From Verrucomicrobia bacterium UBA1629 (GTDB lineage Bacteria > Verrucomicrobiota > Kiritimatiellia > RFP12 > UBA1067): a DNA stretch of 31,806 bases. A program made the translations under genes and the position numbers. Shown here in pieces: positions 14,594 to 22,979 of this stretch. Location of the stretch: assembly GCA_002321305.1 (NCBI GenBank), contig DCMF01000104.1, positions 9,584 to 41,389 of the forward strand. Direction: 5' to 3'. Under the pieces are notes generated by a model, which did no database searches, was not told where the DNA came from, and was given only the letters and a program-made list of their open reading frames with translations. Numbering within the stretch: position 1 is the stretch's first letter; the number at the start of each line of letters is the position of its first letter.

Positions 14594-15005
14594 AAAGGCG
14601 GAGGCGCTCTTTCGGAGCGGGTGCAACTGTTCGCAGGCGGTCTTTGCCGCGTTTGCGGACGAGTTCGGGTTGGACGAGGCGCTCGCCACGCGGGTGGCCT
14701 GCGGCCTGGGCGGCGGCGTCGGTCGCATGCGCGAGGTCTGCGGCGCCGTCTCGGCGGCGGCGATGGTCCTCGGCATGCGCTTCGGGCCGGACAAGACAGC
14801 GGCCTATCCGGCGATTCAGGACTTCTGCGCCCGGTTCAAGGCCGAGACCGGCTCCATCGTCTGCCGCGAGCTTCTGGCGGGGCCTGAGGCGAAGGCCGGC
14901 GGCGCGCCGGCGGCGCGCACGCCAGACTACTACCGGAAGCGTCCGTGTGTCGAACTCGTGAAGCTCGCGGCGCGGCTGCTGTGCCAATTTCGCCCTGAAA
15001 TGTGA
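14580..15005 (+). CDS. C_GCAxxG_C_C family (putative redox-active) protein
   Basis: A 141-aa cytosolic protein with a conserved cysteine pattern: SGCNCSQAVFAAF near the start (Cys15, Cys17), VACGLGGG, REVCGAVSAAAMVLG, FCARFKAETGSIVCREL, and a late CVELVKLAARLL. This matches the C_GCAxxG_C_C family, whose function is not established; metal or cluster binding is often suggested. It starts within the ABC ATPase gene (14-nt overlap), so the two are co-translated. Its stop codon abuts the next gene's -10. Confidence 0.8.
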   Translation: MDRTEKAEALFRSGCNCSQAVFAAFADEFGLDEALATRVACGLGGGVGRMREVCGAVSAAAMVLGMRFGPDKTAAYPAIQDFCARFKAETGSIVCRELLAGPEAKAGGAPAARTPDYYRKRPCVELVKLAARLLCQFRPEM

Positions 15006-15011
15006 TATAAT
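15006..15011 (+). promoter_or_regulatory. Extended -10 promoter of the oxaloacetate decarboxylase-like gene
   Basis: TGTGATATAAT begins inside the upstream gene's last codons. ATG 15020 is 8 nt after the hexamer, giving a 2-nt predicted leader. Confidence 0.7.
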
Positions 15012-15019
15012 AGGCGACA

Positions 15020-16717
15020 ATGAAAACGAAGACGAAGAATTTCATCCGCATCACCGACACGACGCTCCGCGACGCGCACCAGTCCCTCTGGGCGACGCGG
15101 ATGCGGACGGACGACATCCTGAAGATCGCCGAGACGATGGACGGCGCGGGCTTCTACTCGCTCGAGTGCTGGGGCGGTGCGACGTTCGACGTCTGCATGC
15201 GCTTCCTGCGCGAGAACCCGTGGCAGCGGCTGCGCGAGATCAAGAAGGTCTGCAGGAAGACGCCGCTCCAGATGCTCCTCAGGGGGCAGAACGTCCTCGG
15301 CTACAGGCACTACCCGGACGACGTCGTCGAGCGCTTCGTCGCGCTCGCCTGCGAGAACGGGATGGACATCTTCCGCGTCTTCGACGCGCTGAACGACCCG
15401 CGCAACCTGGAGACGGCGATCCGCAGCGTGAAGAAGTACGGCGGGCACGCGCAGGGCACGATCTGCTACACGACGTCGCCCGTCCACACGGTCGCGGCCT
15501 ACGTGAAGCTCGCCAAGGCGCAGGAGGCGATGGGCATCGACTCGCTCGCGATCAAGGACATGGCCGGCATCCTCACGCCGGGGGCCGCGCGCGAACTCGT
15601 CGGCGCGCTGAAGAAGGCGCTGCCGGAGATGCCGATCCAGGTGCATTCGCACATGACGAGCGGCATGGCCGCCGCGATGTACCTCGCCGCCGCCGAGGCG
15701 GGCGCGGGCTGCTTCGACTGCGCGATCTCCACGCTCTCGTCGTTCTCGTCCCAGCCGCCGACGGAGTCGGTCGTCTCGATCCTCGAGTCGGTGGGCTTCG
15801 ACTGCGGGCTCGACCGCGCGGCCCTGACGAAGATCAACGCCTATTTCAAGGAGCTGAAGAAGAGGCGCCAGCCGGCGAGCTCGTCGAAGGTCGAGGCCGT
15901 CGACGCGGGCGTGCTCGTGCACGCGATCCCTGGCGGCATGATCTCGAACCTCCGCTCCCAGCTCGCCCAGCAGGACGCGCTGGACCGCCTGGACGAGGTG
16001 CTGGCGGAGCTGCCGAAGGCGCGCGCCGACCTCGGCTATCCGCCGCTCGTCACGCCGACCTCGCAGATCGTCGGCGTGCAGTCGGTGCTGAACGTCCTCT
16101 CCGGCAAGCGGTATTCGATGGTGACGGACGAGACGCGGCGCTACGCGGCGGGCTACTACGGCGCGACGCCGGCGCCGATCGACCCGAAGCTCCAGAAGAG
16201 GCTGATCGGCAAGTTGAAGCCCATCACGTGCCGTCCGGCCGACCTGCTGAAGCCGGGCCTCGTCGCGGCGGCAAGCGAACTGCCGCCGAACACGATCCAG
16301 GCGGAAGAGGACATCCTCTCCTACGCGCTTTTCCCGGAGGTCGCGCTCGGCTACTTCAAGTGGCGCAAGGAGGGCGGGCCGATCCCGGCGGACGAGGAGG
16401 AGAAGTCGCGCGCGGCCGAGTCGGCCGCCGCCGCGCCGCAGGCGAAGGGCGCGGGCGCCGCGTCGGCGGCGTCCGCCGCCGTGAAGGGCACGCCGGTCTT
16501 GGCGCCGCTGAACGGCACGTTCTACCGCAGCGACGCGCCGGGCAAGCCGCCGCTCGCGGCGGACGGCGCGGCCGTGAAGCCCGGCGAGGCCGTCTGCGTC
16601 GTCGAGGCGATGAAGCTCTTCAATCCGATCAAGGCGCCGGCGGGCGGGAAGGTCACCTTCCTCGTCGAGCACGGCAAGGCCGTCCAGAAGGGACAGGTTC
16701 TCGCGACGGTCGGCTGA
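15020..16717 (+). CDS. Biotin-dependent carboxyltransferase: oxaloacetate decarboxylase alpha / pyruvate carboxylase subunit B
   Basis: Transfers a carboxyl group between oxaloacetate/pyruvate and biotin. The 565-aa protein starts with the carboxyltransferase TIM barrel: ITDTTLRDAHQSLWATRM, then a carbamylated-Lys region LAIKDMAGIL and metal ligands in QVHSHMTSG. The PYC_OADA C-terminal segment follows, then an Ala/Pro-rich linker (about residues 460-495) and a biotinyl domain with VVEAMKLFN, biotinylated at Lys532. In the family it is either the alpha subunit of the Na+-pumping decarboxylase or the B subunit of a two-part pyruvate carboxylase. Neither beta/gamma membrane subunits nor a biotin carboxylase gene is adjacent, so the direction of the reaction is open. 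Probably leaderless mRNA. Confidence 0.88.
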   Translation: MKTKTKNFIRITDTTLRDAHQSLWATRMRTDDILKIAETMDGAGFYSLECWGGATFDVCMRFLRENPWQRLREIKKVCRKTPLQMLLRGQNVLGYRHYPDDVVERFVALACENGMDIFRVFDALNDPRNLETAIRSVKKYGGHAQGTICYTTSPVHTVAAYVKLAKAQEAMGIDSLAIKDMAGILTPGAARELVGALKKALPEMPIQVHSHMTSGMAAAMYLAAAEAGAGCFDCAISTLSSFSSQPPTESVVSILESVGFDCGLDRAALTKINAYFKELKKRRQPASSSKVEAVDAGVLVHAIPGGMISNLRSQLAQQDALDRLDEVLAELPKARADLGYPPLVTPTSQIVGVQSVLNVLSGKRYSMVTDETRRYAAGYYGATPAPIDPKLQKRLIGKLKPITCRPADLLKPGLVAAASELPPNTIQAEEDILSYALFPEVALGYFKWRKEGGPIPADEEEKSRAAESAAAAPQAKGAGAASAASAAVKGTPVLAPLNGTFYRSDAPGKPPLAADGAAVKPGEAVCVVEAMKLFNPIKAPAGGKVTFLVEHGKAVQKGQVLATVG

Positions 16718-16748
16718 CCGGCGAAAGGCAGAAAGGGAGGGCGACGTC

Positions 16749-18248
16749 ATGGCGACCGCGAAGAAGAATCCGAGAATCCTGATTGTCACGCCGGAGATCA
16801 CGTATCTCCCCGAGGGCATGGGGAACCTCGCCGGCAAGATGTCGGCCAAGGCCGGCGGCATGGCGGACGTGTCCGCCTCGCTCGTGCAGGCGCTCTACGG
16901 CCTGGGGGCGGACGTCCACGTCGCCCTGCCGCACTACCGCCGCATGTTCCACGTCGAGACGGCCCAGCTCGTCTCGGAGGAGCTGCGCAAGTACAAGAGC
17001 CACCTCTCCGACGAGCGCATCCACCTCGCCGAGGACCGCTGCTTCTACTACCGCGACACGGTGTACGACCGGGGCGACGGGAACGTGAAGCTCGCGCTCG
17101 CGTTCCAGCGCGAGGTGATCAACAACATCATCCCGCACGTCCAGCCCGACCTCATCCACTGCAACGACTGGATGACGGGGCTCATCCCCGCCGCCGCGCG
17201 CCGGATGGGGATCCCCTGCCTCTTCACCGTCCACAACATCCACACGCAGAAGCTGAGCCTCGCGCGCGTGGAGGACGCGGGCATCGACGCGGCGGAGTTC
17301 TGGACGAACCTCTACTACGCCTACCCGCCGTACAACTACGAGGAGTCGCGCAACAACAACCCGATCGACCTCCAGGCGTCCGGCTGCTTCGCCGCGCACT
17401 TCATCAACACCGTCTCGCCGACGTTCCTCACCGAGATCGTCAACGGCTGGCACGCGTTCATCCCCGACTCGATCCGCAACGAGATCCGCAGCAAGTACTA
17501 CGCGGGCTGCGCGGCGGGCATCCTGAACGCGCCGGACGCCTCGGACAACCCGGCGATCGACGACAAGATCCCGTTCAAGTACGGCCCGGCGGAGCATCGC
17601 GGCGCGAAGCGCCAGAACAAGCTCGCCCTCCAGCACGCGCTGGGGCTGGAGGAGAACGCCGACCGCGCGCTCTTCTTCTGGCCGAGCCGCCTCGACCCGG
17701 TGCAGAAGGGGCCGCAGCTCCTCACCGACATCACGTTCCGCTTCCTCGACAAGCATCCCGACGCGCAGATCGCGGTCATCGCGAACGGCCCCTACCAGCA
17801 GCCGTTCTGGGACATCCGCGCGTTCCACAAGATCGAGTCACGCCTCGCCGTGCACAATTTCGACGGGCGCCTCTCGCAGCTCGGCTTCGCGGCGAGCGAC
17901 TTCACGCTCATGCCGTCGCTGTTCGAGCCGTGCGGCCTGCCGCAGATGCAGGCGCCGATCTACGGCTCGCTCGCAGTCGCGCACAACACGGGCGGCCTGC
18001 ACGACACGGTGGAGACGCTCGACGTCACGGCCTCGCGCGGCAACGGCTTCCTCTTCGACACCTACGACTCGAACGGGCTCTTCTGGGCGATGGACCGGGC
18101 GATGGACTTCTTCCATCAGCCGGCGGACGTCCGCGAGCGCGAGATCGCGCGCATCATGACGGAATCGCTCGCCCGCTTCAACCACGAGGCCTGCGCGAAG
18201 GAATACATCAAGCTCTACGAGAAAATGCTCGACCGTCCGCTCGTCTGA
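16749..18248 (+). CDS. glgA: Glycogen (starch) synthase, GT5
   Basis: Adds glucose from ADP- or UDP-glucose to the growing alpha-1,4-glucan. The 499-aa protein has the N-terminal starch-synthase domain with SAKAGGMADVSASLVQAL, the KxGG-type donor site (consensus KTGGLADV). RPDLIHCNDWMTGLIP-like and FTVHNIHTQ blocks follow, as in GT5. The C-terminal GT domain has FWPSRLDPVQKGPQLL, SLFEPCGLPQMQAPIYGS and NTGGLHDTV. The start at 16749 has GGGAGGG about 7 nt upstream. It lies 31 nt after the carboxyltransferase gene and is likely co-transcribed. No other glycogen genes are nearby. Confidence 0.9.
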   Translation: MATAKKNPRILIVTPEITYLPEGMGNLAGKMSAKAGGMADVSASLVQALYGLGADVHVALPHYRRMFHVETAQLVSEELRKYKSHLSDERIHLAEDRCFYYRDTVYDRGDGNVKLALAFQREVINNIIPHVQPDLIHCNDWMTGLIPAAARRMGIPCLFTVHNIHTQKLSLARVEDAGIDAAEFWTNLYYAYPPYNYEESRNNNPIDLQASGCFAAHFINTVSPTFLTEIVNGWHAFIPDSIRNEIRSKYYAGCAAGILNAPDASDNPAIDDKIPFKYGPAEHRGAKRQNKLALQHALGLEENADRALFFWPSRLDPVQKGPQLLTDITFRFLDKHPDAQIAVIANGPYQQPFWDIRAFHKIESRLAVHNFDGRLSQLGFAASDFTLMPSLFEPCGLPQMQAPIYGSLAVAHNTGGLHDTVETLDVTASRGNGFLFDTYDSNGLFWAMDRAMDFFHQPADVREREIARIMTESLARFNHEACAKEYIKLYEKMLDRPLV

Positions 18249-18278
18249 TGCGCGGCGGTCTCTTGAAACGGAAAGAAC

Positions 18279-18572
18279 ATGACAGCAGAAGAACTCCTGA
18301 CCACCCTCACCCAGGCGCTCGACGACACGAAGGCGCAGGACGTGAAGACCTACGACGTGCGCGGCACATCGGGCCTCACCGACTACTTCGTCGTCGCGAC
18401 CGGCGCGGCCGCGCCGCACCTGAAGGCCCTCGTGAAGGCGCTCCCGAAACCCTACCGCATTTCGGGCGACCCCGAATCCGGCTGGATCGTCGCCGACTAC
18501 ATCGACGTCGTCGTCCACGTCTTCTCGCCGGAGGCGCGCGCCTACTACGCGCTGGAGAAGCTTTGGGCATAA
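18279..18572 (+). CDS. rsfS: Ribosomal silencing factor RsfS
   Basis: A 97-aa protein of the RsfS/Iojap family, which binds L14 on the large subunit and blocks subunit joining in slow growth. The family core is present: DVRGTSGLTDYFVVATG, then HLKALVKAL, then GWIVADYIDVVVHVFSPEARAYYALEKLW. It starts 30 nt after glgA and its stop overlaps the TTG start of trmB. rsfS is often beside nadD or rlmH, which are absent here. Confidence 0.93.
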   Translation: MTAEELLTTLTQALDDTKAQDVKTYDVRGTSGLTDYFVVATGAAAPHLKALVKALPKPYRISGDPESGWIVADYIDVVVHVFSPEARAYYALEKLWA

Positions 18573-19222
18573 TTCCCATCGACGATCCCTGCCGGCCGCT
18601 CGACTTCGACCTGTCGCGTCCGCTGGAGATCGAGGTCGGCTGCGGCAAGGGGCAGTTCCTGACGCGGCGCGCGCAGGAGAACCCCGACTGCGACTTCCTC
18701 GGCATCGAGCGCATGCTGGAGCGTGTTCGGCTCTTCGACGGCAAGTGCCGTCGCGGGAAGATCGCGAACGCGCGCGTCCTCCGCCTGGAGGCGCTCTACA
18801 CGTTCCATTATCTGCTGCCGGCGCACCACGCGCGCCGCGTCTACGTCTTCTTCCCCGACCCGTGGCCGAAGAAGAAGCACCATTCGCACCGCCTGTTCGG
18901 GCCGCTCTTCCGCGCCGCGCTCTGGAAGCGGCTGGAGATCGGCGGCAAGATCGAGTTCGCGACGGATCACGCGGAATACTTCGCGGAAGTCTGCGCGGGC
19001 TTCGCCGAAGACGCGCGCTTCCGCCGCGTCGAGCCGATGCCGCGTCCGAAGGAGGTGTGGACGGAGTTCGAGACGATGTTCCGCGCGCAGGGGCTGCCGA
19101 TCCACGCGGCGGCGTGGGAGGCGGTCTCGGCGGACGACGCGCCGCTGGCGCCGCTGACGGTTCCGCCGGAGCTCGAGCCGCGCGAGGGCGTCTACCGCCG
19201 CGACTTCGGCGCGGTCGTGTGA
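18563..19222 (+). CDS. trmB: tRNA (guanine-N7-)-methyltransferase TrmB
   Basis: Makes m7G46 in tRNA. The 219-aa protein has the SAM motif LEIEVGCGKGQFL, LGIERMLERVRL, the diagnostic VFFPDPWPKKKHHSHRL, and FATDHAEYFAEV. No ATG or GTG precedes the first conserved residues. The most likely start is TTG 18563, which has GGAG 6 nt upstream and overlaps the rsfS stop by 10 nt, pointing to coupled translation. It belongs to the glgA-rsfS-trmB run. Confidence 0.9.
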   Translation: MGIIPIDDPCRPLDFDLSRPLEIEVGCGKGQFLTRRAQENPDCDFLGIERMLERVRLFDGKCRRGKIANARVLRLEALYTFHYLLPAHHARRVYVFFPDPWPKKKHHSHRLFGPLFRAALWKRLEIGGKIEFATDHAEYFAEVCAGFAEDARFRRVEPMPRPKEVWTEFETMFRAQGLPIHAAAWEAVSADDAPLAPLTVPPELEPREGVYRRDFGAVV

Positions 19223-19251
19223 GGGCTCTGTTCGCCGAAAAGCCTTCTTTT
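19222..19251 (+). terminator. Possible terminator after trmB
   Basis: AGGGCT (19222-19227) can pair with AGCCTT (19241-19246) across a 13-nt loop, with one G-U pair, followed by CTTTT. The stem is short, so this is a weak call. Confidence 0.3.
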
Positions 19252-19264
19252 GCTCGCCGCCCCA

Positions 19265-19293
19265 TTGACGGTTGAACCGAAAAAGTGTAAACT
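19265..19293 (+). promoter_or_regulatory. Conventional -35/-10 promoter of the porin gene
   Basis: TTGACG (19265-19270), 17-nt spacer, TAAACT (19288-19293). The predicted start near 19300 gives a 28-nt leader with AAGGAA before ATG 19328. Unlike the other promoters here it has a clear -35 and a Shine-Dalgarno leader. Confidence 0.7.
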
Positions 19294-19327
19294 ATCACGC
19301 ATTGTTCTGTTCAAGACAAGGAAAACA

Positions 19328-20866
19328 ATGAAAAAACTCATACTTTCTGCGCTTTTCGCGACTGGCCTGGTGGCCGGGATCGAAGCGGCGCCCACCGATA
19401 CCGTCACGCAGGCCGACCTGCAGGCGATCATCCAGCGGCTCAACAAGCTCGAGTCCGAGAACAAGGCCCAGGCGGCGAAGATCGCCGAGCTTGAGGGCAA
19501 GAACAAGGCCCTCGTCGCCCAGCAGGCCGCGACCGAGAAGAAGGTCGCGACGGTGACGGTCGCCAAGGCGGGCGACGGCAAGGCGAAGGCCGACAAGACG
19601 ACGGAGATTTCGGAGTCGGGCAAGGTCTACACGACCGAGAGCGGCAGGAAGTACTATCTCGCGGACGCGACGGCCAACATCTTCGAGCCGCTGTCCGAGT
19701 CGGGCCTCCAGATCACGCCGTATGGCTACCTCGTGTTCGAGGGCGTCTACTCGACGCGTCCGCTTGACTGCGACTGGTCGGCTGACTTCGTGAAGCCGCG
19801 CAAGGGCAAGACGAACAACACGACGCTTTCGATGCAGGACTCGATCCTCGGCGTCCAGTTCGACACGCCGGAGGCGGTGGGCGGCTGGACGTTTTCGGGC
19901 CGTGCCGAGTTTGACCTGGCGGGCGGCGACCAGAACAGCTACGACTTCCACTGGCGTCACCTCTACGTGAACGCCGCGCACGAGAGCGGCTGGTCGATTC
20001 TCTTCGGTCAGACCTGGCATCTCTGGAAGATGGTCACGCCGTCCGAGATTGACGGCGCGTGGATGGAGAATGCCGGTCATCCGTATCGCCGCAGCCCGCA
20101 GCTTCGCGTGACGAAGAAGTGGGACTGGGAGGACAGCTCGCTTGAGGCGCGCGTCGGCATCGTGAAGGGCGGCCCCGGCATGGGCGGCGACCGCGACGGC
20201 GACGGTGTGCAGGACAACACGGCTTCGGCCTGGGTTCTCTTTGAGGGCGCGCTCGTCTATGACCGCGTCGCGCCGTGGCAGAACACGGAAGACGGTCTTC
20301 AGGACGGGCGTTGGCTGCTCGGCGTCGGTGGCCAGTACGGCAATGACCGCTCGCACCGCCTGACGGGCTGGAATGCTGCGGAAGACGAGGGCGTGTACGA
20401 CGGCCAGGAGGACGAGTACAAGAGCATGATGGGCATGATTGCGGCCTCGCTCCCGATCTGGCGCTTCACCCTCAAGGGCCAGTTCTACGCGGGCCAGGAC
20501 CTCGGCGGCGTCCAGGCCGGCTGCGGCCAGCGCGTGGCCTACAACTCGTTCGGCGGGCGCGGCAACGAGGTTCGCACGATTGGCGGTTTCATCGACCTCG
20601 GCTACAAGCTGACCGACAAGTGGTCGTTCGCGGCGGGCTGGGGCTGTGACGACCCGGTTGACAGCGATGTCGAAGACGCGAAGGCCGGTGTCGACAGCAT
20701 CCTCTACAACGATCGCTTCTATGTGGATGCGTTCTATCAGATCACGTCGAACTTCAGGCTTGGTTTTGAATACGCCCGCCTCATGACGAGCTATGCGGAA
20801 TCGACCGGTCATGGCGGAGACTTCGATGCCGATCGCATCCAGTTCAGCGCGTTCTACGACTTCTAA
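19328..20866 (+). CDS. Outer-membrane porin-like beta-barrel protein with coiled-coil N-terminus
   Basis: A 512-aa exported protein. The signal peptide is MKKLILSALFATGLVAG with a probable cut after IEA. Residues about 28-80 form a coiled coil with leucine/isoleucine heptads (LQAIIQRLNKLESENKAQAA and following), as in porins that tether to peptidoglycan or trimerise. The rest alternates polar and aromatic residues as in transmembrane beta strands (ITPYGYLVFEGVYSTRPLD, WSILFGQTWHLW, WRFTLKGQFYAGQDL). It ends in FSAFYDF, with a terminal Phe typical of outer-membrane proteins recognised by BamA. It resembles DcaP/OprP-type porins; the substrate is unknown. The start at 19328 gives a normal signal peptide and an AAGGAA Shine-Dalgarno. 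Strong terminator downstream. Confidence 0.8.
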   Translation: MKKLILSALFATGLVAGIEAAPTDTVTQADLQAIIQRLNKLESENKAQAAKIAELEGKNKALVAQQAATEKKVATVTVAKAGDGKAKADKTTEISESGKVYTTESGRKYYLADATANIFEPLSESGLQITPYGYLVFEGVYSTRPLDCDWSADFVKPRKGKTNNTTLSMQDSILGVQFDTPEAVGGWTFSGRAEFDLAGGDQNSYDFHWRHLYVNAAHESGWSILFGQTWHLWKMVTPSEIDGAWMENAGHPYRRSPQLRVTKKWDWEDSSLEARVGIVKGGPGMGGDRDGDGVQDNTASAWVLFEGALVYDRVAPWQNTEDGLQDGRWLLGVGGQYGNDRSHRLTGWNAAEDEGVYDGQEDEYKSMMGMIAASLPIWRFTLKGQFYAGQDLGGVQAGCGQRVAYNSFGGRGNEVRTIGGFIDLGYKLTDKWSFAAGWGCDDPVDSDVEDAKAGVDSILYNDRFYVDAFYQITSNFRLGFEYARLMTSYAESTGHGGDFDADRIQFSAFYDF

Positions 20867-20895
20867 TGTCGGCATCTCGACAGCAAGGATAAGTT

Positions 20896-20936
20896 AAAAG
20901 TCGAGGGCTCTCGGTCTGCGGGGGCCTTCGACTTTT
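20896..20936 (+). terminator. Intrinsic terminator of the porin gene
   Basis: AAAAGTCGAGGGC (20896-20908) pairs with GCCTTCGACTTTT (20924-20936), 13 pairs with one G-U, ending in TTTT. The A-rich 5' side makes it potentially bidirectional. Confidence 0.8.
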
Positions 20937-20979
20937 GAAAGAAAAGCAACAACAAAAGAATCAGGTCAGGAAAAGGAAA

Positions 20980-22488
20980 ATGGAAAAGAAAAGGGCATCG
21001 TGGTCGGGGCAGCTCGCGTTCGTGCTGGCGGCGGCCGCTTCGGCAATCGGCTTGGGCAATCTCTGGCGCTTCCCGTATCTCGCGGCGCAGTACGGCGGCG
21101 GCACGTTCATTCTCGTCTACCTCTGTCTCGTCGTCACGCTCGGCTTCACGCTGATGCTGACCGAGATCGCGATCGGCCGCAAGACGCAGCAGTCGCAGCT
21201 CACCGCCTACAACCACCTGAAGGGGCACGGTCTCCTCAAGGCCCTCGGCGTGGTCGCGACGATCATTCCCGTGCTGATTACGCCCTACTACTGCGTGATC
21301 GGCGGCTGGGTGCTCTACTACCTCAAGGCGTTCGCGCTCATGGCGTTCACGGGCGCGGCCCCGATGGGCGAGGCGGCGGCGGAGTCCGGCGCGTTCTTCA
21401 CGGGCTTCGTCTCGGCGCCGTTCGCGCCGTTCGGCTACGGCATGATCTTCGTCCTCGCGTGTGCGGGCGTCATTCTCCTCGGCGTGAAGAACGGCATCGA
21501 GAAGTCGAACCTCGTCATGATGCCGATCCTCTTCCTGATGGCGATCGCGATCTCCCTCTACGTCATCTTCATGCCGGGTTCGGGCGAAGGCCTCAAGTAC
21601 TACCTCGTGCCGAACATGGACTGCCTGACGACGGAGAGCGGGTCGTTCTCGTTCGCCCTCCTCGGCAAGACGATTCTCGGCGCGATGGGCCAGATGTTCT
21701 ACTCGCTCTCGCTCGCGATGGGCATCATGGTGACGTACGGCTCCTACATGAAGAAGCAGGACTCGATCGAGCGGAGCGTCCGCCGCATCGAGATCTTCGA
21801 CACGCTGATCGCGGTCATCGCCGGCCTCATGATTATCCCGGTCGTCTACATGTTCGCGGTGAAGACGGGCGTGACGCCGGAGCTGGTCGCCCAGCACGGC
21901 GGCGACACGGCGCTCGCGACGAAGGCGGCCGTGAAGGCCGCCATGAACGCGGGCCCTGGCCTCATGTTCATCACGCTGCCGAAGGTGTTCGCGACGCTCG
22001 GCGCAGTCGGCCCTTGGATCGGCCTCGCGTTTTTCGTCCTCGTCACGTTCGCGGCGGCGACGTCGGCGATCTCGCTCATGGAGGCGTGCGTGGCGTCCGT
22101 CTGCGACGTCCTGCACATCGAGCGCAAGAGCGCGACGTTCTTCACGACGGCGCTCATCATGTTCCTCGCGACGTTCTCGGCGATCGGCTACGGCCCGTGG
22201 GCGGAGATCAAGATCGGCTGGGGCGACCACGCCATGCAGTTCCTCGACTTCTTCGACTTCATCACGAACTCGGTGCTGATGCCGATCACGGCGGCGGCGA
22301 CGTGCATCTTCGTCGGCTGGATCCTGAAGCCGAAGGCGATCATCGACGAGGTGGAGGCCGAGGGCCAAGCCTTCAAGGCGAAGCACCTCTACGTCGTCAT
22401 GGTCAAGTGGTTCGCGCCGGCGCTCGTGATCGCGATTCTCGTCTCCGAGATCTGCCGCGCGTTCGGCTGGGGCGGCTGGAAGATCTAG
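20980..22488 (+). CDS. Sodium-dependent transporter, NSS (SNF) family
   Basis: Inner-membrane Na+-coupled symporter with the LeuT fold, probably for amino acids. The 502-aa protein begins with WSGQLAFVLAAAASAIGLG followed by NLWRFPYLAAQYGGGTF, the TM1 signature with the broken helix that binds Na+ and substrate. About a dozen hydrophobic segments follow (for example VVATIIPVLITPYYCVIGGW and IGLAFFVLVTFAAATSAISL). A start at ATG 20980 (GGAAAAGGAAA upstream) is preferred over an in-frame TTG 45 nt earlier that lies inside the porin terminator. Substrate not inferable; closest to prokaryotic amino-acid NSS proteins. Confidence 0.9.
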   Translation: MEKKRASWSGQLAFVLAAAASAIGLGNLWRFPYLAAQYGGGTFILVYLCLVVTLGFTLMLTEIAIGRKTQQSQLTAYNHLKGHGLLKALGVVATIIPVLITPYYCVIGGWVLYYLKAFALMAFTGAAPMGEAAAESGAFFTGFVSAPFAPFGYGMIFVLACAGVILLGVKNGIEKSNLVMMPILFLMAIAISLYVIFMPGSGEGLKYYLVPNMDCLTTESGSFSFALLGKTILGAMGQMFYSLSLAMGIMVTYGSYMKKQDSIERSVRRIEIFDTLIAVIAGLMIIPVVYMFAVKTGVTPELVAQHGGDTALATKAAVKAAMNAGPGLMFITLPKVFATLGAVGPWIGLAFFVLVTFAAATSAISLMEACVASVCDVLHIERKSATFFTTALIMFLATFSAIGYGPWAEIKIGWGDHAMQFLDFFDFITNSVLMPITAAATCIFVGWILKPKAIIDEVEAEGQAFKAKHLYVVMVKWFAPALVIAILVSEICRAFGWGGWKI

Positions 22489-22491
22489 GGA

Positions 22492-22555
22492 AATAATCGA
22501 ATCGTCGAATAATCGAATTGTCGAATTGTCGAATGATCGAATGGACGAATGGTAG
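22492..22555. repeat. Octanucleotide tandem repeat, 8 copies
   Basis: Eight successive 8-bp units of the form AATNNTCG (AATAATCG, AATCGTCG, AATAATCG, AATTGTCG twice, AATGATCG, AATGGACG, AATGGTAG), degrading toward the 3' end. It fills the gap between the symporter stop and the Shine-Dalgarno region of the lipoprotein gene. AT-rich against a GC-rich background. Confidence 0.85.
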
Positions 22556-22568
22556 AGGGGGACGGACA

Positions 22569-22979
22569 ATGAGAAGACTGGCTCTTGCCCTTGCGTCCGC
22601 CAGCCTGATGTCGGGGTGCTTCACCGTCGATTCGGGGACGTCCGCGCTGCTGGCGCCGGACGCCGACGAGCACGTCATCGTGCGCAACTACGGCTGGTTC
22701 CTCTTCGGCTGCGTGCCGCTCGTCTGCGGCAATGCGGATGTCGAGTCCTTCTGTGGCTCGACGTTCTTCTCCGACGAGGTGACGCTTGAGGTTGCGCATG
22801 ACGTGCTGGCCCGGCACGCGGCGGCGGGCGGACGCGAGATCCGCGACGTGGTGGCGCTGGACGACCGGCAGGCCCTGTTCGTGCCGTTCAGCATCAGCTA
22901 CATCCCGATCCCGTGGATCGTCCAGTACAAGGAAGTGAACGTCTCGGCGACGCTCGCCCCGAAGGGAGGCCTGCGATGA
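22569..22979 (+). CDS. Putative lipoprotein, first of a pair
   Basis: A 136-aa protein with a lipoprotein signal peptide: MRRLALALASASLMSGC, lipobox LMSG-Cys17. The mature part has RNYGWFLFGCVPLVCGNAD and a C-terminal VPFSISYIPIPWIVQYKEVN stretch. No enzymatic motif is recognised. It ends in an ATGA overlap with the second lipoprotein gene, so the two are translationally coupled and probably act together in the cell envelope. The start at 22569 gives the signal peptide; the in-frame upstream ATG lies in the tandem repeat. Confidence 0.75.
   Translation: MRRLALALASASLMSGCFTVDSGTSALLAPDADEHVIVRNYGWFLFGCVPLVCGNADVESFCGSTFFSDEVTLEVAHDVLARHAAAGGREIRDVVALDDRQALFVPFSISYIPIPWIVQYKEVNVSATLAPKGGLR

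Noticed and set aside
20935..20979. TTG start giving 15 extra residues on the NSS transporter
   Set aside because: The codon lies inside the porin terminator, whereas ATG 20980 has a good purine-rich SD and matches the family N-terminus.
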